A DNA stretch of 64,000 nt from Natrinema gari JCM 14663. GTDB lineage: Archaea > Halobacteriota > Halobacteria > Halobacteriales > Natrialbaceae. Of the stretch, positions 50,031-59,589 are shown in pieces (the stretch's first letter is position 1; the number at the start of each line of letters is the position of its first letter). The notes beneath the pieces are model-generated. The model had not been told where the DNA came from and searched no databases. It saw nothing but the letters and a program-made list of their open reading frames with translations. The DNA lies in contig NZ_AOIJ01000051.1 in NCBI RefSeq assembly GCF_000337175.1, positions 210,777 to 274,776 of the forward strand, given 5' to 3'. The position numbers and the translations under genes were made by a program.

Positions 50031-52808
50031 TCAGGCGTTCAGAACCTGCCGCAACACGTCGGGCGCGTCCTCGAGCGCCTCGTCGAGATCGTCGACATTC
50101 GGGCCGCCGCCCTGGGCGAAGTCCGGCGGGCCGCCGCCGCCGCCGCCGACCTTCGCGGCGAGTTCGCCGACGACTTCGCCGGCGTTGACGCCGATGTCGT
50201 CGGGGACCGCGACGACGAACTGTGCACCGCTCTCGCCGCTCCCGATAACGGCGATTTTGCCCTCGTCGGCGAGGGCGTTGGCAGTCGCTCGGAGTTCGTC
50301 CATGTCGGCGTCGAGGCGCTGGACGACGGCCGTCGCGTCGCCGACCGTGACTTCCTCGCCGCCACCACCGCCGCTTGCGCGGGCCGCGGCGAGCTGTTCT
50401 TTGAGGTCCTCGATCTGTTTCCCACGTCCCTTCCACTCCTCGAAGAACCGCTCGGCGGTTTCGGGGACGTCTTCGGGCGACACGTCGAGGATGGCGGCGG
50501 CCTCGTAGAGCGCGTCCTCCTTGTCCTGGGTCGCCTCGATGGCGGCCTCGCCGGCCGCGAAGGTGATCCGCTCGACGCCGTCCTGAACGCGCTCGGTGTT
50601 CAGCACCTTGATCGCCCCGATATCGCCGGTCCGGGCGACGTGAGTGCCACCGCAGGCCTGGGTGTCATCGTCGACGTGGATCAGCCGGATCTGCTCGCCC
50701 GGCGGAATCCCGCCCTGGTAGAGGTCGAAGCCGTGTTCGGCCTCGGCGTCGTGGCGGTCCGGCCACTCCTGGGAGACCGCGGTGTTGTCCATCACGATCT
50801 CGTTTGCACGGTCCTCGATCCGCTTGACGTCCTCGCGGCTGATGCGGTCGTAGTGGCGAACGTCGATCCGCGACCGCTCGACGCCCTTCTGGGCACCGGC
50901 TTGCCGGATGTGCTCGCCGAGGACCTGCCGTGCGGCGTGGATGACGATGTGGGTCGCCGTGTGATGGCGCATGAGCTGTCGCCGACGACTGCCGTCGACC
51001 TGCCCGTTGACCAGTTCACCCTTCCCGGGGTCCTCGTCGGTTCGGTGACAGATGACGCCGTCCTCGATCTGGACGTCTACGACCTCGACGGTCGTATCGT
51101 CCGTCGAGAGCGTCCCGGTGTCGGCGGGCTGGCCACCGCCTTCGGGGTAGAACATCGTCTGATCCAAGACGACGTCGTAGCCCTCGTCGCGCTCGAAAAC
51201 GTCGAGAACCACCGCCTCGAACTGGGTCCGCTGTTGATCGTCGTAGTAAAGCTTCTCCGTCTCGGGGAGGTCCTCGAGACGCTCGTCCTCGTCCTCCTCG
51301 GCCTCCGCAACCGTCTCGGGCGTGTCGTGGCGCTTCGCGACGAGGCTGTAGAAGTCGTCGGGGACCGCGACATCCGCGCCGGTTTCCGCGGCGATGTCCG
51401 CGACCATATCGGGCTGGATGCCGTGGGAGTCGTAGAGTTCGATCAGTTCGTCGGTCGGGATGGGCTCGCCTTTTGCGGCGTACTCCTCGGCCAGCGCTTC
51501 GACCCGGCGACCGCCGCGCTCGAGCGTCTCGCGGTACTTCTCGACTTCGGTGCGGACGATGTCACGGATCGTGTCGCGGTTCTCGTACGCGAGGCGCTCG
51601 GCCTGCATGTCGACGAGTTCGTCAAGCGGCGCGTCGACGCCGACCGTGTCACAGAGCCGCTTCGTCCGTCGGAGGACCATCCGCGCGAGGTAGCCGGTGC
51701 CGACGTTCGAGGGGACGATCCCGTCGCCGAGCATGTACGCGAGCGTCCGGCAGTGATCGGCGATGGCGTAGATATCCTCGAGGGGCTCCATCAGTGCCTC
51801 GAGGTCGGCGGCGTCGACATCGAGTTCGGCGGCGATCTCGCCGCGGGCGGTCGCCATGTCCTCGGCCTCGTCGATGTCCATGTGACCCGCGAGCTTGGCG
51901 GCCCGATGAATCAGGGCCTCCTGCTCATCGGTGTGATCGAGCCCGGCGTTGTCCTTCAGGAAGGCGATCATATCGGGGTAGACCGCTTCGTAGACGGTCG
52001 GGGTGCCCTGTGAGACCCAGGTCCAGCGCTCGAGCCCGTAGCCCGTGTCGACGATGTAGGTGTCCATCGGGCTGTAGCGGTTCCCGTCTTTCATCTCGTA
52101 CTCGCCGTCGGGGTCTTGCTCCATCGACATGAAGACCAGCGTGGCGAGTTCGACGCCCCGGTAGATGACTTCGATAGCGGGGCCGGCGTTGCCGCCGCCG
52201 ACCCACGGGTCTTCGATGTAGATGACTTCCTCGAGATCGACGCCCATCGAGTCGAAGAAGCCGTCACAGAGTTCGACGGTGCGGTCCTTCCAGTAGACCT
52301 CGCCGTGATAGGCGTACTCGTCTTCGGGAACGTCCTCGCGCGTGTTGAACGCGTGGTGGGCCATCATCTCGAAGGCCATCGTGTGTCGCCCGGTCTTGCC
52401 GACGTTGTCGATGTCCTGCATCCGGATGCAGGGCTGGGAGACCGTCAGCGGGTTCGCGGGCGGCGGCGTCTCGCCGCTGGTCACGAGCGGCTGGAAGTCG
52501 TAGATCGACGCCTGTGTCAGCAAGACGTCGTCGCGCCAGCGGTTCGCCGCGACCGGGTAGGGATCGATGCGCTCGTGGTCGTGGTCCTCGAAGTAAGAGA
52601 GAAACGCCTCGCGCATCTCGGTCAGGTCGTACGACTCGTCGAAGCCCGAGTTGTCGATGAAGTCGTACTCCTCACAGGGGGGCTCGCCGCAGGTTTCCCT
52701 GCTCCCGTCGCGCGTCCAGAAGTGAGCGCCACACGATGGGCACTCCTTGCGCTCGAATCCTTCCTCCTCGAAGTACTCGAGGCGGTACTCCTCCTCTAGT
52801 TCGCTCAT
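50031..52808 (-). CDS. alaS: Alanyl-tRNA synthetase
   Basis: A 925-residue archaeal-type class II synthetase. The N-terminal zinc-like region is [20 protein letters not shown] and the class II core follows. The editing domain has [18 protein letters not shown] and [12 protein letters not shown] (the HxxxH...CxxxH zinc site). A Gly-rich C-terminal segment ([18 protein letters not shown]) ends the protein. ATG 52808 ([20 protein letters not shown]) matches archaeal AlaS; a TATA-like GTTTTAC lies 26-32 bp upstream (52834-52840). Confidence 0.97.
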   Translation of the reverse strand: MSELEEEYRLEYFEEEGFERKECPSCGAHFWTRDGSRETCGEPPCEEYDFIDNSGFDESYDLTEMREAFLSYFEDHDHERIDPYPVAANRWRDDVLLTQASIYDFQPLVTSGETPPPANPLTVSQPCIRMQDIDNVGKTGRHTMAFEMMAHHAFNTREDVPEDEYAYHGEVYWKDRTVELCDGFFDSMGVDLEEVIYIEDPWVGGGNAGPAIEVIYRGVELATLVFMSMEQDPDGEYEMKDGNRYSPMDTYIVDTGYGLERWTWVSQGTPTVYEAVYPDMIAFLKDNAGLDHTDEQEALIHRAAKLAGHMDIDEAEDMATARGEIAAELDVDAADLEALMEPLEDIYAIADHCRTLAYMLGDGIVPSNVGTGYLARMVLRRTKRLCDTVGVDAPLDELVDMQAERLAYENRDTIRDIVRTEVEKYRETLERGGRRVEALAEEYAAKGEPIPTDELIELYDSHGIQPDMVADIAAETGADVAVPDDFYSLVAKRHDTPETVAEAEEDEDERLEDLPETEKLYYDDQQRTQFEAVVLDVFERDEGYDVVLDQTMFYPEGGGQPADTGTLSTDDTTVEVVDVQIEDGVICHRTDEDPGKGELVNGQVDGSRRRQLMRHHTATHIVIHAARQVLGEHIRQAGAQKGVERSRIDVRHYDRISREDVKRIEDRANEIVMDNTAVSQEWPDRHDAEAEHGFDLYQGGIPPGEQIRLIHVDDDTQACGGTHVARTGDIGAIKVLNTERVQDGVERITFAAGEAAIEATQDKEDALYEAAAILDVSPEDVPETAERFFEEWKGRGKQIEDLKEQLAAARASGGGGGEEVTVGDATAVVQRLDADMDELRATANALADEGKIAVIGSGESGAQFVVAVPDDIGVNAGEVVGELAAKVGGGGGGPPDFAQGGGPNVDDLDEALEDAPDVLRQVLNA

Positions 52809-53216
52809 TACGCGTGTATTGCCCCTGCAGCGCGTAAAACAGTTCCGCAACTGACGCCGCGAACGGAGCGGCCGACGCGAACGTGATCGGCCGTCGACCG
52901 CCGACTCGTCGGGCGGCGGGTGAGACGGACGCGCTCGTCTCGCGAGACCGCACATCGGCTCCAACAGATCAGTATCCTAACGTTCTTTAGGATAGATTGC
53001 GTATCGCACGGATGCGCACGAAAGTGCGCCAAGCCGGAGTGCCACAGCATCCAACCAAGCACTCCGGCTCAACGGCCGCCCCCGCGTAGCGGGAGCAATC
53101 CACCATTGGCGTTGGCGAAATAAAGACCTGCCGACGTCCATCGACCAGTTGCGACTCTCGCTGGCTCGCTCGCTGGATTGTGTCCTGGCGCGTCGGGGCC
53201 AGTACACTGAAGAGAC
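52809..53216. other. 408-bp gap holding a hairpin cluster and the alaS promoter
   Basis: No convincing ORF. It holds the alaS TATA-like box at 52834-52840 and, from 52973 to 53093, a run of hairpins described separately. Translations of the open frames are Arg/Ser-rich and do not resemble a protein I know. Confidence 0.5.
52973..53093. ncRNA. Hairpin cluster, putative small structured RNA or mobile-element end
   Basis: Four strong hairpins in 121 bp: 52973-52980/52987-52994 (TATCCTAA/TTAGGATA); 53014-53019/53024-53029 (GCGCAC, loop GAAA, GTGCGC); 53032-53042/53059-53069 (eleven perfect pairs AGCCGGAGTGC/GCACTCCGGCT, 16-nt loop); 53081-53085/53089-53093 (CCCGC/GCGGG). The strand is unclear. 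The GAAA tetraloop favours a plus-strand RNA. A TATA-like TCTTTATTTC on the minus strand (53117-53126), about 25 bp from 53093, favours a minus-strand RNA of about 120 nt. Not a tRNA or a known archaeal RNA as far as I can tell. Confidence 0.4.
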
Positions 53217-53399
53217 ATGATTTCCAGCATCACACTCCACTGTGACTGTGGTACAGACATCCGTCTCGCGCCGACGGATCACACGACTACCTGTCCCGAC
53301 TGCGAAACGACGGTCGCGCTCTCGCTCGTCAACGACCCGGAGCACGATATCCATGCATCCAGCACTCGCTACGGCTCTCGATCGTATCGCGGCCCGTAA
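53217..53399 (+). CDS. Small zinc-ribbon protein
   Basis: A 60-residue protein with C9, C11, C26 and C29 (HCDCGTDI and TTCPDCETTV), a minimal zinc ribbon. The reading frame overlaps the start of the HalOD1 gene by 47 bp, and its last 15 residues (SSTRYGSRSYRGP) lie in the overlap and are low quality. The gene may therefore really end earlier or the overlap may couple the two. Weakly supported because of the short length, though the Cys spacing is sensible. Confidence 0.5.
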   Translation: MISSITLHCDCGTDIRLAPTDHTTTCPDCETTVALSLVNDPEHDIHASSTRYGSRSYRGP

Positions 53400-53571
53400 G
53401 GGCTGTGCTCCGACGGCCCTCCCGCCGCTGTACGAGGCCGTCGATCCCGAGGCGCTGGCGGCTGTCCTCGAGTCGAATCCGGACGTGACCGTCCGCTTCG
53501 AGTATGCGGGCTATCGGGTCGTACTCGGCCCCGGGCCCGACGAGGTCGGGGTGATCGACAGTCGTGGGTAG
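53353..53571 (+). CDS. HalOD1 domain protein
   Basis: A 72-residue protein. The segment CAPTALPPLYEAVDPEALAA with VRFEYAGYRVVLGPG is the HalOD1 output-domain signature, a short domain found in haloarchaeal signalling proteins and as stand-alone proteins. ATG 53353. It begins inside the zinc-ribbon frame and lies about 120 bp upstream of the sensor-kinase-like gene, suggesting a local signalling group. Confidence 0.85.
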   Translation: MHPALATALDRIAARKGCAPTALPPLYEAVDPEALAAVLESNPDVTVRFEYAGYRVVLGPGPDEVGVIDSRG

Positions 53572-53637
53572 GTGAGCGAGACACGGGAGGCGGGACGGGA
53601 TCGGACGCGTCCCGAACGGCTCGATACGGACGGCAAA

Positions 53638-53646
53638 CTTTTATCC
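53638..53646 (+). promoter_or_regulatory. TATA-like box of the sensor-kinase-like gene
   Basis: CTTTTATCC; the first ATG after the expected transcription start is 53689, leaving a short leader of about 20 nt. Confidence 0.4.
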
Positions 53647-53688
53647 TGACGGACGGTCTCGGGGTCTAGACGATTGCACAGCGACGGA

Positions 53689-55782
53689 ATGACGACGGCG
53701 ACAGCGACCCAGCGGCCGCGGACGGTGCTCTACGTGGCCGACGCGGAAACCGATGCCAGCGACGGCGCTGGCGCTCTCGAGGGGGTCGACGCCGGACCCG
53801 AGCGGTCGGTCCACGCCGTGACGGCCGTCGATCGCGTCCGTAACTGGGCACCCGACGCCGACTGTGTCGTCTTCGCCGAGACGCCGACGACGGCCGCGGG
53901 CGCATCGCTGCTCGAGGTGATCGAGGCCGCTGGCTCGACGCCGGTGATCCTCTTTACCGACCCGTCGTTCGCGCCGACCGCCGCACGGTCGACCGACGGG
54001 ATCGACGGCTACGTCCGCCGCGACACCGACGACGCCGTCGCCCACCTCGCGGACGAGATCGAGTGGGTCTGTCGCGAGACCGGAGACGCGGGGAGCGCCG
54101 ACCGCGCCGCGTCGGCCCCCGGACCCGCCGAGCGCTTCCTCGAGTCGGTCCCCGAGGTGGTGGCCTGTCGCGACCGTGACCGACTCTTCGAACGCCTGGT
54201 CGAGACCGCGGCGGACGCCCTCGACTGCGAGACCTGCTGGCTCTCGACGGTCCACTTCGGGGAGTTCACTCCCCGGGTGAGCGCGTCGGGGGTTCCGGAC
54301 GACGAACTCGAGCCAACCTCGCGCGACGGGGTCCTCGGCGAGACCCTTCGAACCGGCGAGGCGCTTCGGATCGACGAGATCGCGACCGACGATCGACTGA
54401 CGGCCCCCCTCGACGGGGTGACATCGCTGTGTTGCGTGCCGGTCGGCGATATCGGACTCCTGCAGGTCGCCGCCGAAGAGGCGGCCGCGTTCGACGACCG
54501 CGACTGTGACTCGCTCACCGCGTGGTGTCGCGTCGCCGCCGCGGTCCTCGAGCGGATCGACGCCGACGCGAGCCAGCGGACGGCTCACAAACAGTTACAG
54601 CAGGAGCGCGACCGGCTGGCCAGCGAACGGGACGAACTGGCGGCCGAGCGCGACCGCCTCGCCGACGAACGGGACCGCATCCGTGCGCTGTTCGCGGCCA
54701 TCCCGGAGCCCGCGGTCCACTACGGAATCGACGGCGGACGGGTGCTCGTCCGGGACAGCAACGACACCTTCAGCGAGGTTTTCGGGACCGATCTCGAAGA
54801 GGACGGCGACGAGGCCCCCGTCGCGCCGGGACTCGAACACCGGGGGGCAACGCTGCTCGAGTCGCTCCGGGCGGGCGAGCGCCGCCAACTCGTCAGTCGC
54901 CGGGAAACCGCCGACGGCATCCGCGAGTTCCTGCTGACGCTGGTTCCGGTCGACGCTGGCGCGAGCGACGGCGAGGCATCCGGCGCTCACGCTCCCGACG
55001 GGCTGCTCGTCTACAACGACGTGACCGAGGCGAGCCGCCGCGAACGGGCAGTCGCCGCCGCCGAGGCCCGACTCGAGACGATCGAGACGCTGGTCGAGGA
55101 GGAGATGCGGACGCCGCTGAACGTCGCCCGCGGCTACCTCGAACTCGCCGACGAAACCGGCGCTGCCGAACACTTCGCGGAGGTCGACGACGCGCAGAAG
55201 CGATTGGGGGAGCTCGTCGATCGGCTCGTCTCGATCGTCCGGCGGGACGACGTGCTCGTCGAGACCGAACCCGTCGCCATCCACGACGTCGCGCGGCAGG
55301 CCTGGGTCACCGTCGAGACCGGCGATGCGCGCCTCGTGACACGCACAGCCGACGACCGCGTACTCGAGGCGGACAAGGCGCGGCTACGGGAACTGTTCGA
55401 GCAGTTGCTGGGGACCGTGCTCGACGCGGCCGACGGGAACGACTGCGGAACGAACGGCGGCGACGAACCGGTCGTCCCGGACGACGCGACGGACGAGACG
55501 GACACCGAGCCGACCGTCGTCACCGTCGGAGCAACCGACGACGGGTTCTACGTCGCGCGACGCGACGCCGAAACCGACGCCGCGGACGCCGACGGCGGGA
55601 TCGAGACGACGCCCGTCCCCGACCAGTCGATCGCGACCGACGGCACCGGCTTCGGGCTCGACACCGTCGAACGCATCGCCGACGCCCACGGCTGGAACGT
55701 CGGCGTTGCGGCGGACGACGGGCGCATCGCCGTCGCGTTCCGCGGTGTCGACGCCGCGGACGGCCAGTATGGTGATCACTGA
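53689..55782 (+). CDS. Degenerate sensor histidine kinase (REC-like, GAF, PAS, HATPase)
   Basis: A 697-residue protein. Residues about 10-135 resemble a receiver-like domain; 150-300 a GAF domain (ESVPEVVACRDRDRLFERLV, ALDCETCWLSTVHFGEFTP); 305-345 a coiled coil (QERDRLASERDELAAERD); 345-450 a PAS domain; then a kinase core. The phosphoacceptor block reads VEEEMRTPLNVARGYLE, so the His of SHELRTPLN is E471. The N-box Asn is also absent (ELFEQLLGTVLDAAD). The G2-type GTGFGLDTVERIADAHGW remains. Likely a pseudokinase or a sensor that signals by other means. Confidence 0.85.
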   Translation: MTTATATQRPRTVLYVADAETDASDGAGALEGVDAGPERSVHAVTAVDRVRNWAPDADCVVFAETPTTAAGASLLEVIEAAGSTPVILFTDPSFAPTAARSTDGIDGYVRRDTDDAVAHLADEIEWVCRETGDAGSADRAASAPGPAERFLESVPEVVACRDRDRLFERLVETAADALDCETCWLSTVHFGEFTPRVSASGVPDDELEPTSRDGVLGETLRTGEALRIDEIATDDRLTAPLDGVTSLCCVPVGDIGLLQVAAEEAAAFDDRDCDSLTAWCRVAAAVLERIDADASQRTAHKQLQQERDRLASERDELAAERDRLADERDRIRALFAAIPEPAVHYGIDGGRVLVRDSNDTFSEVFGTDLEEDGDEAPVAPGLEHRGATLLESLRAGERRQLVSRRETADGIREFLLTLVPVDAGASDGEASGAHAPDGLLVYNDVTEASRRERAVAAAEARLETIETLVEEEMRTPLNVARGYLELADETGAAEHFAEVDDAQKRLGELVDRLVSIVRRDDVLVETEPVAIHDVARQAWVTVETGDARLVTRTADDRVLEADKARLRELFEQLLGTVLDAADGNDCGTNGGDEPVVPDDATDETDTEPTVVTVGATDDGFYVARRDAETDAADADGGIETTPVPDQSIATDGTGFGLDTVERIADAHGWNVGVAADDGRIAVAFRGVDAADGQYGDH

Positions 55783-55847
55783 ACGTCACAACACACCTGC
55801 TCGCACGACTGCGAGGCCACCGCTGTGTCCCGACTAGATCTCGCCGA

Positions 55848-56840
55848 TCAGGCGTCCGCGTCGAGCGCCAGCGACGCCAGCATCGCCTCGAGTTGCAGGC
55901 GCTCGTTTGCGCCCTCGGTAATGCGGTAATCGACTTCGCCGAGTCGCTCGAGCAGCCGCACTGTCGCCCGTTCGGGAACGTCGAACTCCCAGGCCGACCG
56001 GTGGAGTTGGTCGATGACGTCGCCACCGGCGAGCCCGCGCTCGGTCAAGAGGTCCTCCAGGGCGGCACGGGCAGCGGTGAAGTCGCCGTCGATGGCGTGT
56101 TCGACCATGGCTTCGACCTCCTCGGGGCGGGCGGTGGCGGTGATCGCGAAGACGGTCCCCTCGTCGACGGTTTCGCCCATCACCGCGGCGGCCTGCAACG
56201 CGTTGATCGCCTTGCGCATGTCGCCGTCGGCCGCGTAGACCAAGGCGTCGACGCCGTCGTCGGTCACCGCGATGTCCTCGGTGGCCGCGATCTCGCGCAC
56301 CTGGGCCTCGATCGCGTCCGCGGTGAGTTCGGTAAAGCGAAAGACCGCACAGCGGGACTGAATCGGGTCGATGATCTGGCTCGAGTAGTTACACGAGAGG
56401 ATAAACCGGGTGTTGTTCGAGAACTGCTCCATCGTCCGGCGCAACGCGGACTGGGCGTCGGAGGTCAAGGCATCGGCCTCGTCGAGGAAGATGATGCGAT
56501 GGGAGTAGCCGCCGAAACTCGAGCGAGCGAAGTCCTTGATCCGGTCGCGGACGACGTCGATCCCCCGCTGATCGGAGGCGTTGAGTTCGAGGAAGTTCTC
56601 CTGCCAGTCGTCGTCGTAGACTTCTCGGGCGATGCTTTTCGCTGCCGTCGTCTTTCCCGTGCCGGCCGGGCCTGCAAAGAGGAGGTGGGGGAGGTCGTCC
56701 TGTTCGACGTAGTTTTTGAGCCGCGGAACGATGTCCGTGTGGCCCTTGATGTCGTCGAGTCGCTCCGGACGGTACTTCTCGATCCAGACTTCGGTCTTGC
56801 CGGGTGTGGACTCCGCCGCCTCGGCGTCGGCCTCGCTCAT
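55848..56840 (-). CDS. rfcS: Replication factor C small subunit
   Basis: A 330-residue AAA+ clamp-loader subunit that places PCNA on DNA. Walker A is [17 protein letters not shown], Walker [13 protein letters not shown], the sensor/SRC motif is [14 protein letters not shown], and the N-terminus is [20 protein letters not shown]. No intein insertion. ATG 56840 ([20 protein letters not shown]) is the start; upstream codons in the frame look non-coding. Length is normal. Confidence 0.96.
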   Translation of the reverse strand: MSEADAEAAESTPGKTEVWIEKYRPERLDDIKGHTDIVPRLKNYVEQDDLPHLLFAGPAGTGKTTAAKSIAREVYDDDWQENFLELNASDQRGIDVVRDRIKDFARSSFGGYSHRIIFLDEADALTSDAQSALRRTMEQFSNNTRFILSCNYSSQIIDPIQSRCAVFRFTELTADAIEAQVREIAATEDIAVTDDGVDALVYAADGDMRKAINALQAAAVMGETVDEGTVFAITATARPEEVEAMVEHAIDGDFTAARAALEDLLTERGLAGGDVIDQLHRSAWEFDVPERATVRLLERLGEVDYRITEGANERLQLEAMLASLALDADA

Positions 56841-56967
56841 ACCGGTCGAAGGTGGGGCCGCAAGATAAAACGACCGAAGGTCGCCATCGGCTCGCGTCGC
56901 CGGCACCCTCGAGGTGGCGAACCGATCACGAGACGGGACAGTTTTCGTCCCTGACACGGTGGTGTCG

Positions 56968-56977
56968 GGTTTTACAC
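56968..56977 (+). promoter_or_regulatory. TATA-like box of the bactofilin-like gene
   Basis: GTTTTACACC lies 26-35 bp before ATG 57003. Confidence 0.45.
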
Positions 56978-57002
56978 CCTGCTCGGAGAAGGGACATCCA
57001 CA

Positions 57003-58097
57003 ATGGTTGGATCAAGCACACGATCGCGGCTCGTCGTCATCGCGGTAGTCGTTCTCGCCGTCGTCGGTACCGTCCCGGTGCTGGTCGCCGCACAGAGCAA
57101 CGGGCAAACCGGCGGGACGGTCGTCGTCGAGGAAGGCGAGACGGTCGAGACACTCGAGGGGATCGGCGGCTCAGTCGTCGTCCGCGGGACCGTCACCAAC
57201 GATGTCAGCGCCGTCGGGGGCGATGTCCGGGTCGAACGAACCGGTTCGGTCGGCGGTGACCTCGAGGCGGCCGGCGGGAGCGTGACCATCTCGGGGGCCG
57301 TCGAGGGTGACGTGGATGTCGGCGCGGGGAGTCTCACAATCGCCGAGAACGGGACCGTCGGTCAGGACCTCACGGCGGGCGTCGGGAGCGCGACGATCGA
57401 CGGCACGGTCGAGGGTGACGCCGAAATCGGGGCGGAAACGATCCGGCTGGGAGAGAGCGCCTCGATCGCGGGTAACCTCCGGTACGACGGCGACCTCGAA
57501 GGGAACACCGACGCGGTCGCGGGCGACATCGTGGAGGACTCCTCGCTCGGCGTCGATGTCGCACCGACGGTTCAGCCCTTCGCATCGTGGCTGTTCACGG
57601 CCTACGCGCTGGCAGTGAACCTGCTGCTCGGAGCCGCGTTGCTCGCGCTGTTCCCGCGGTTCTCCGACGGGGTCGCCGACCGCGTCGCGTCGGGTCCCGT
57701 TCGGTCCGGGCTCGCCGGGTTGCTCGTGTTCGTCGGGATCCCGGTCCTCCTGATCGCGCTCGCAATCACCGTCATCGGGCTTCCGCTGTCGCTCGTTGGC
57801 GGCTTCGCGTTCGGCCTGCTGCTGTGGATCGGGACCATCTACGGGCGTTTCGCCGTCGCCGCGTGGCTCCTGTCGCTGGTCAGGCTGGGCAATCGCTGGC
57901 TCGCGCTCGTCGTCGGGCTGGTGGCCGGCGCTGCCCTCGGTCGGCTTCCGGTCCCGTTCGTCGGTGGTGCGATCAACCTGCTCGTCCTCCTGCTGGGACT
58001 CGGCGCGCTCGTCCGCGCCCTCTACGGTCACTGGCGCGCCGGCCGGAAACGCGGTCGAGAGCAACGAGCCGGATCGGACGAATCAGCGGCGGAATAA
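57003..58097 (+). CDS. Exported bactofilin-like (polymer-forming) membrane protein
   Basis: A 364-residue protein. A signal peptide or anchor lies at residues 9-30 ([20 protein letters not shown]). Residues 40-185 are a right-handed beta-helix of short repeats ([58 protein letters not shown]) as in bactofilin/polymer-forming domains. The C-terminal 165 residues carry five or so membrane helices and a basic tail. The beta-helix would face outside. A role in envelope or shape is possible but unproven. Confidence 0.85.
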   Translation: MVGSSTRSRLVVIAVVVLAVVGTVPVLVAAQSNGQTGGTVVVEEGETVETLEGIGGSVVVRGTVTNDVSAVGGDVRVERTGSVGGDLEAAGGSVTISGAVEGDVDVGAGSLTIAENGTVGQDLTAGVGSATIDGTVEGDAEIGAETIRLGESASIAGNLRYDGDLEGNTDAVAGDIVEDSSLGVDVAPTVQPFASWLFTAYALAVNLLLGAALLALFPRFSDGVADRVASGPVRSGLAGLLVFVGIPVLLIALAITVIGLPLSLVGGFAFGLLLWIGTIYGRFAVAAWLLSLVRLGNRWLALVVGLVAGAALGRLPVPFVGGAINLLVLLLGLGALVRALYGHWRAGRKRGREQRAGSDESAAE

Positions 58098-58156
58098 GCG
58101 GCGGCGCGCCGACCCGCGAGCGACGCGCTCAAGGCCACCGCGGCGTAACGGGGCGT

Positions 58157-58408
58157 ATGCACGTCACCGTCGATGTCAAGGGCGAGGACACCTACGAACT
58201 CGAACTCGAGGCGGTGACAGGGGTCGCGACCGACGGGGAGGCGACTGGCGATCCCGCCGACGCCACGCCGACGTACGCCGACCTGCTCCGCGAGGTCGGG
58301 TTGAGCCCCCACGAGGTGAGCGTCCTCGTCGACGGGCGTCCGGTGCCGGAGGATCAGCCCGTGGAGAGCGACCACGTGACGGTGTTGCGGCTGATCAAGG
58401 GCGGATAA
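58157..58408 (+). CDS. samp2: Ubiquitin-like small archaeal modifier protein (SAMP2-like)
   Basis: An 83-residue beta-grasp protein ending in LRLIKGG, the diglycine tail needed for activation and conjugation or sulfur transfer. The core YADLLREVGLSPHEVSVLVD with GRPVPEDQPVESDHVTVLRL closely matches what I recall of SAMP2 of Haloferax volcanii, including the Lys two residues before GG. An insertion of about 15 residues (TGVATDGEATGDPADATP) lies near the N-terminus. SAMP2 takes part in protein conjugation and tRNA thiolation. ATG 58157; 59 bp after the bactofilin-like gene. Confidence 0.9.
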   Translation: MHVTVDVKGEDTYELELEAVTGVATDGEATGDPADATPTYADLLREVGLSPHEVSVLVDGRPVPEDQPVESDHVTVLRLIKGG

Positions 58409-58702
58409 CGCTGGCGACGCGGTCCGTCGCGGCTCCGGTTCGGGGGAGCAGTTGCCACCCCGCATCCGAGTCGCTCGCCATGCATGCTCAGCTGGCAACG
58501 GTTTCTGTGGCACCGACCCGCTCAGTGAGTCCAGCATCACCGGGCGACGAATCAGACAGTGCTCGATCGGTGAAAGCCCAGCCGCTTTCCCGATCGATGT
58601 GGTACTCCACGTATGTCCCTGAAGACGGCCCTGCCGAGAACGAGAGTCGATCCAGCGACAATCGACGCGCTGTTGGCCCACGACGGCCGACGCTCCTGAC
58701 GC

Positions 58703-59131
58703 ATGTTCGTCCGTACCGCCACCGCCGACGACGTCCTGGAGGTCCGTCGCATCCTCGACGCAGCGATGCTCGAGCCGGGTGACGTAGAACGGCGAATCGA
58801 TGACGGAGACGTCTTCGTGGCCGGCGATCGGCGAGGCGGCACGGAGCCGGCCGCTGAATCCAACGGGAGCGAACGGGTGCTCGGCACGGCCGTCCTCGAA
58901 CCCCTCGAGAGCGAGCCGGGCGCACACGTCGGGGCGATCGGCGTCCGCCGTCGCCACCGGGGGCGGGGAATCGGCTCGGCGCTGATCGACCGGGCGCTCG
59001 AGCGGGAAAAACGGCTCACGGCCCGGTTCGACGACGGCGTCAGGCCGTTCTACGAACGACTGGGGTTTTCGATCGAACCGATCGACGACCACCGCCACCG
59101 CGGCGTGGCGGTGGCGGCTGGGTACGTCTGA
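58703..59131 (+). CDS. GNAT family N-acetyltransferase
   Basis: A 142-residue GNAT domain. FVRTATADDVLEVRRILDAA starts the fold; the acetyl-CoA loop is GVRRRHRGRGIGSALIDRAL (Q/RxxGxG/A type). YERLGFSIEPID ends the core. A short acidic insert (GGTEPAAESNGSE) is present. Substrate unknown. No gene is supported in the 294 bp before it. Confidence 0.9.
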   Translation: MFVRTATADDVLEVRRILDAAMLEPGDVERRIDDGDVFVAGDRRGGTEPAAESNGSERVLGTAVLEPLESEPGAHVGAIGVRRRHRGRGIGSALIDRALEREKRLTARFDDGVRPFYERLGFSIEPIDDHRHRGVAVAAGYV

Positions 59132-59203
59132 CGGCCCGGCTCATGGAGCCCCGTCGCCTGCCGGGGTAGTTTTATCCGGTCTGAACGTGGTACGTGCCCA
59201 AGC

Positions 59204-59566
59204 ATGGCGCTCCAACGGATGCTCAGCGGCGATCCGTCGAAGAGTTCGAAGGTCTATCTGGCGATCGGGCTTCTCTCGCTGGTGAAAGCGATCGCGGTCC
59301 GCAACGACCGGGACCGGTTCCGACGCGAGATCGTCGACGCCGGGTTGTTCCTCGGCGTCGGATTCGCGCTTCGCCGGTTCAGCAGGATGAAAGCGCAGAA
59401 ACGCCGAGAGCTCGAGTCACAGGTCCCCGATTGGGCGGCCGACGTGATACGGTCCGAAGCGACATCGAAGGGGCTGCAAACGATCGCGAAGCGACGATTC
59501 GGTCGATCCGAGCCCGAACCGAAGACGGTTCGAGAGCGAGCGCGCGGCGTTTTCTCGACCCGGTAA
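59204..59566 (+). CDS. Small membrane-associated protein, unknown function
   Basis: A 120-residue basic protein. Hydrophobic segments at about 17-31 and 45-58 are followed by an Arg/Glu/Lys-rich helical C-terminus (RRFSRMKAQKRRELESQVPD). Own promoter-like AGTTTTATCCG at about 59167-59177. No recognised family. Convergent with the tryptophanase-family gene. Confidence 0.65.
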   Translation: MALQRMLSGDPSKSSKVYLAIGLLSLVKAIAVRNDRDRFRREIVDAGLFLGVGFALRRFSRMKAQKRRELESQVPDWAADVIRSEATSKGLQTIAKRRFGRSEPEPKTVRERARGVFSTR

Positions 59567-59589
59567 CTCGTGTCGGCCGCGCCCGTCCG

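Noticed and set aside
50640-52013. 457-codon plus-strand open frame
   Set aside because: Antisense to alaS; no homology and wrong composition.
58488-58690. Minus-strand small ORF ending in TERVGATETVAS
   Set aside because: No good start codon or promoter and no supporting pattern; too weak to call.
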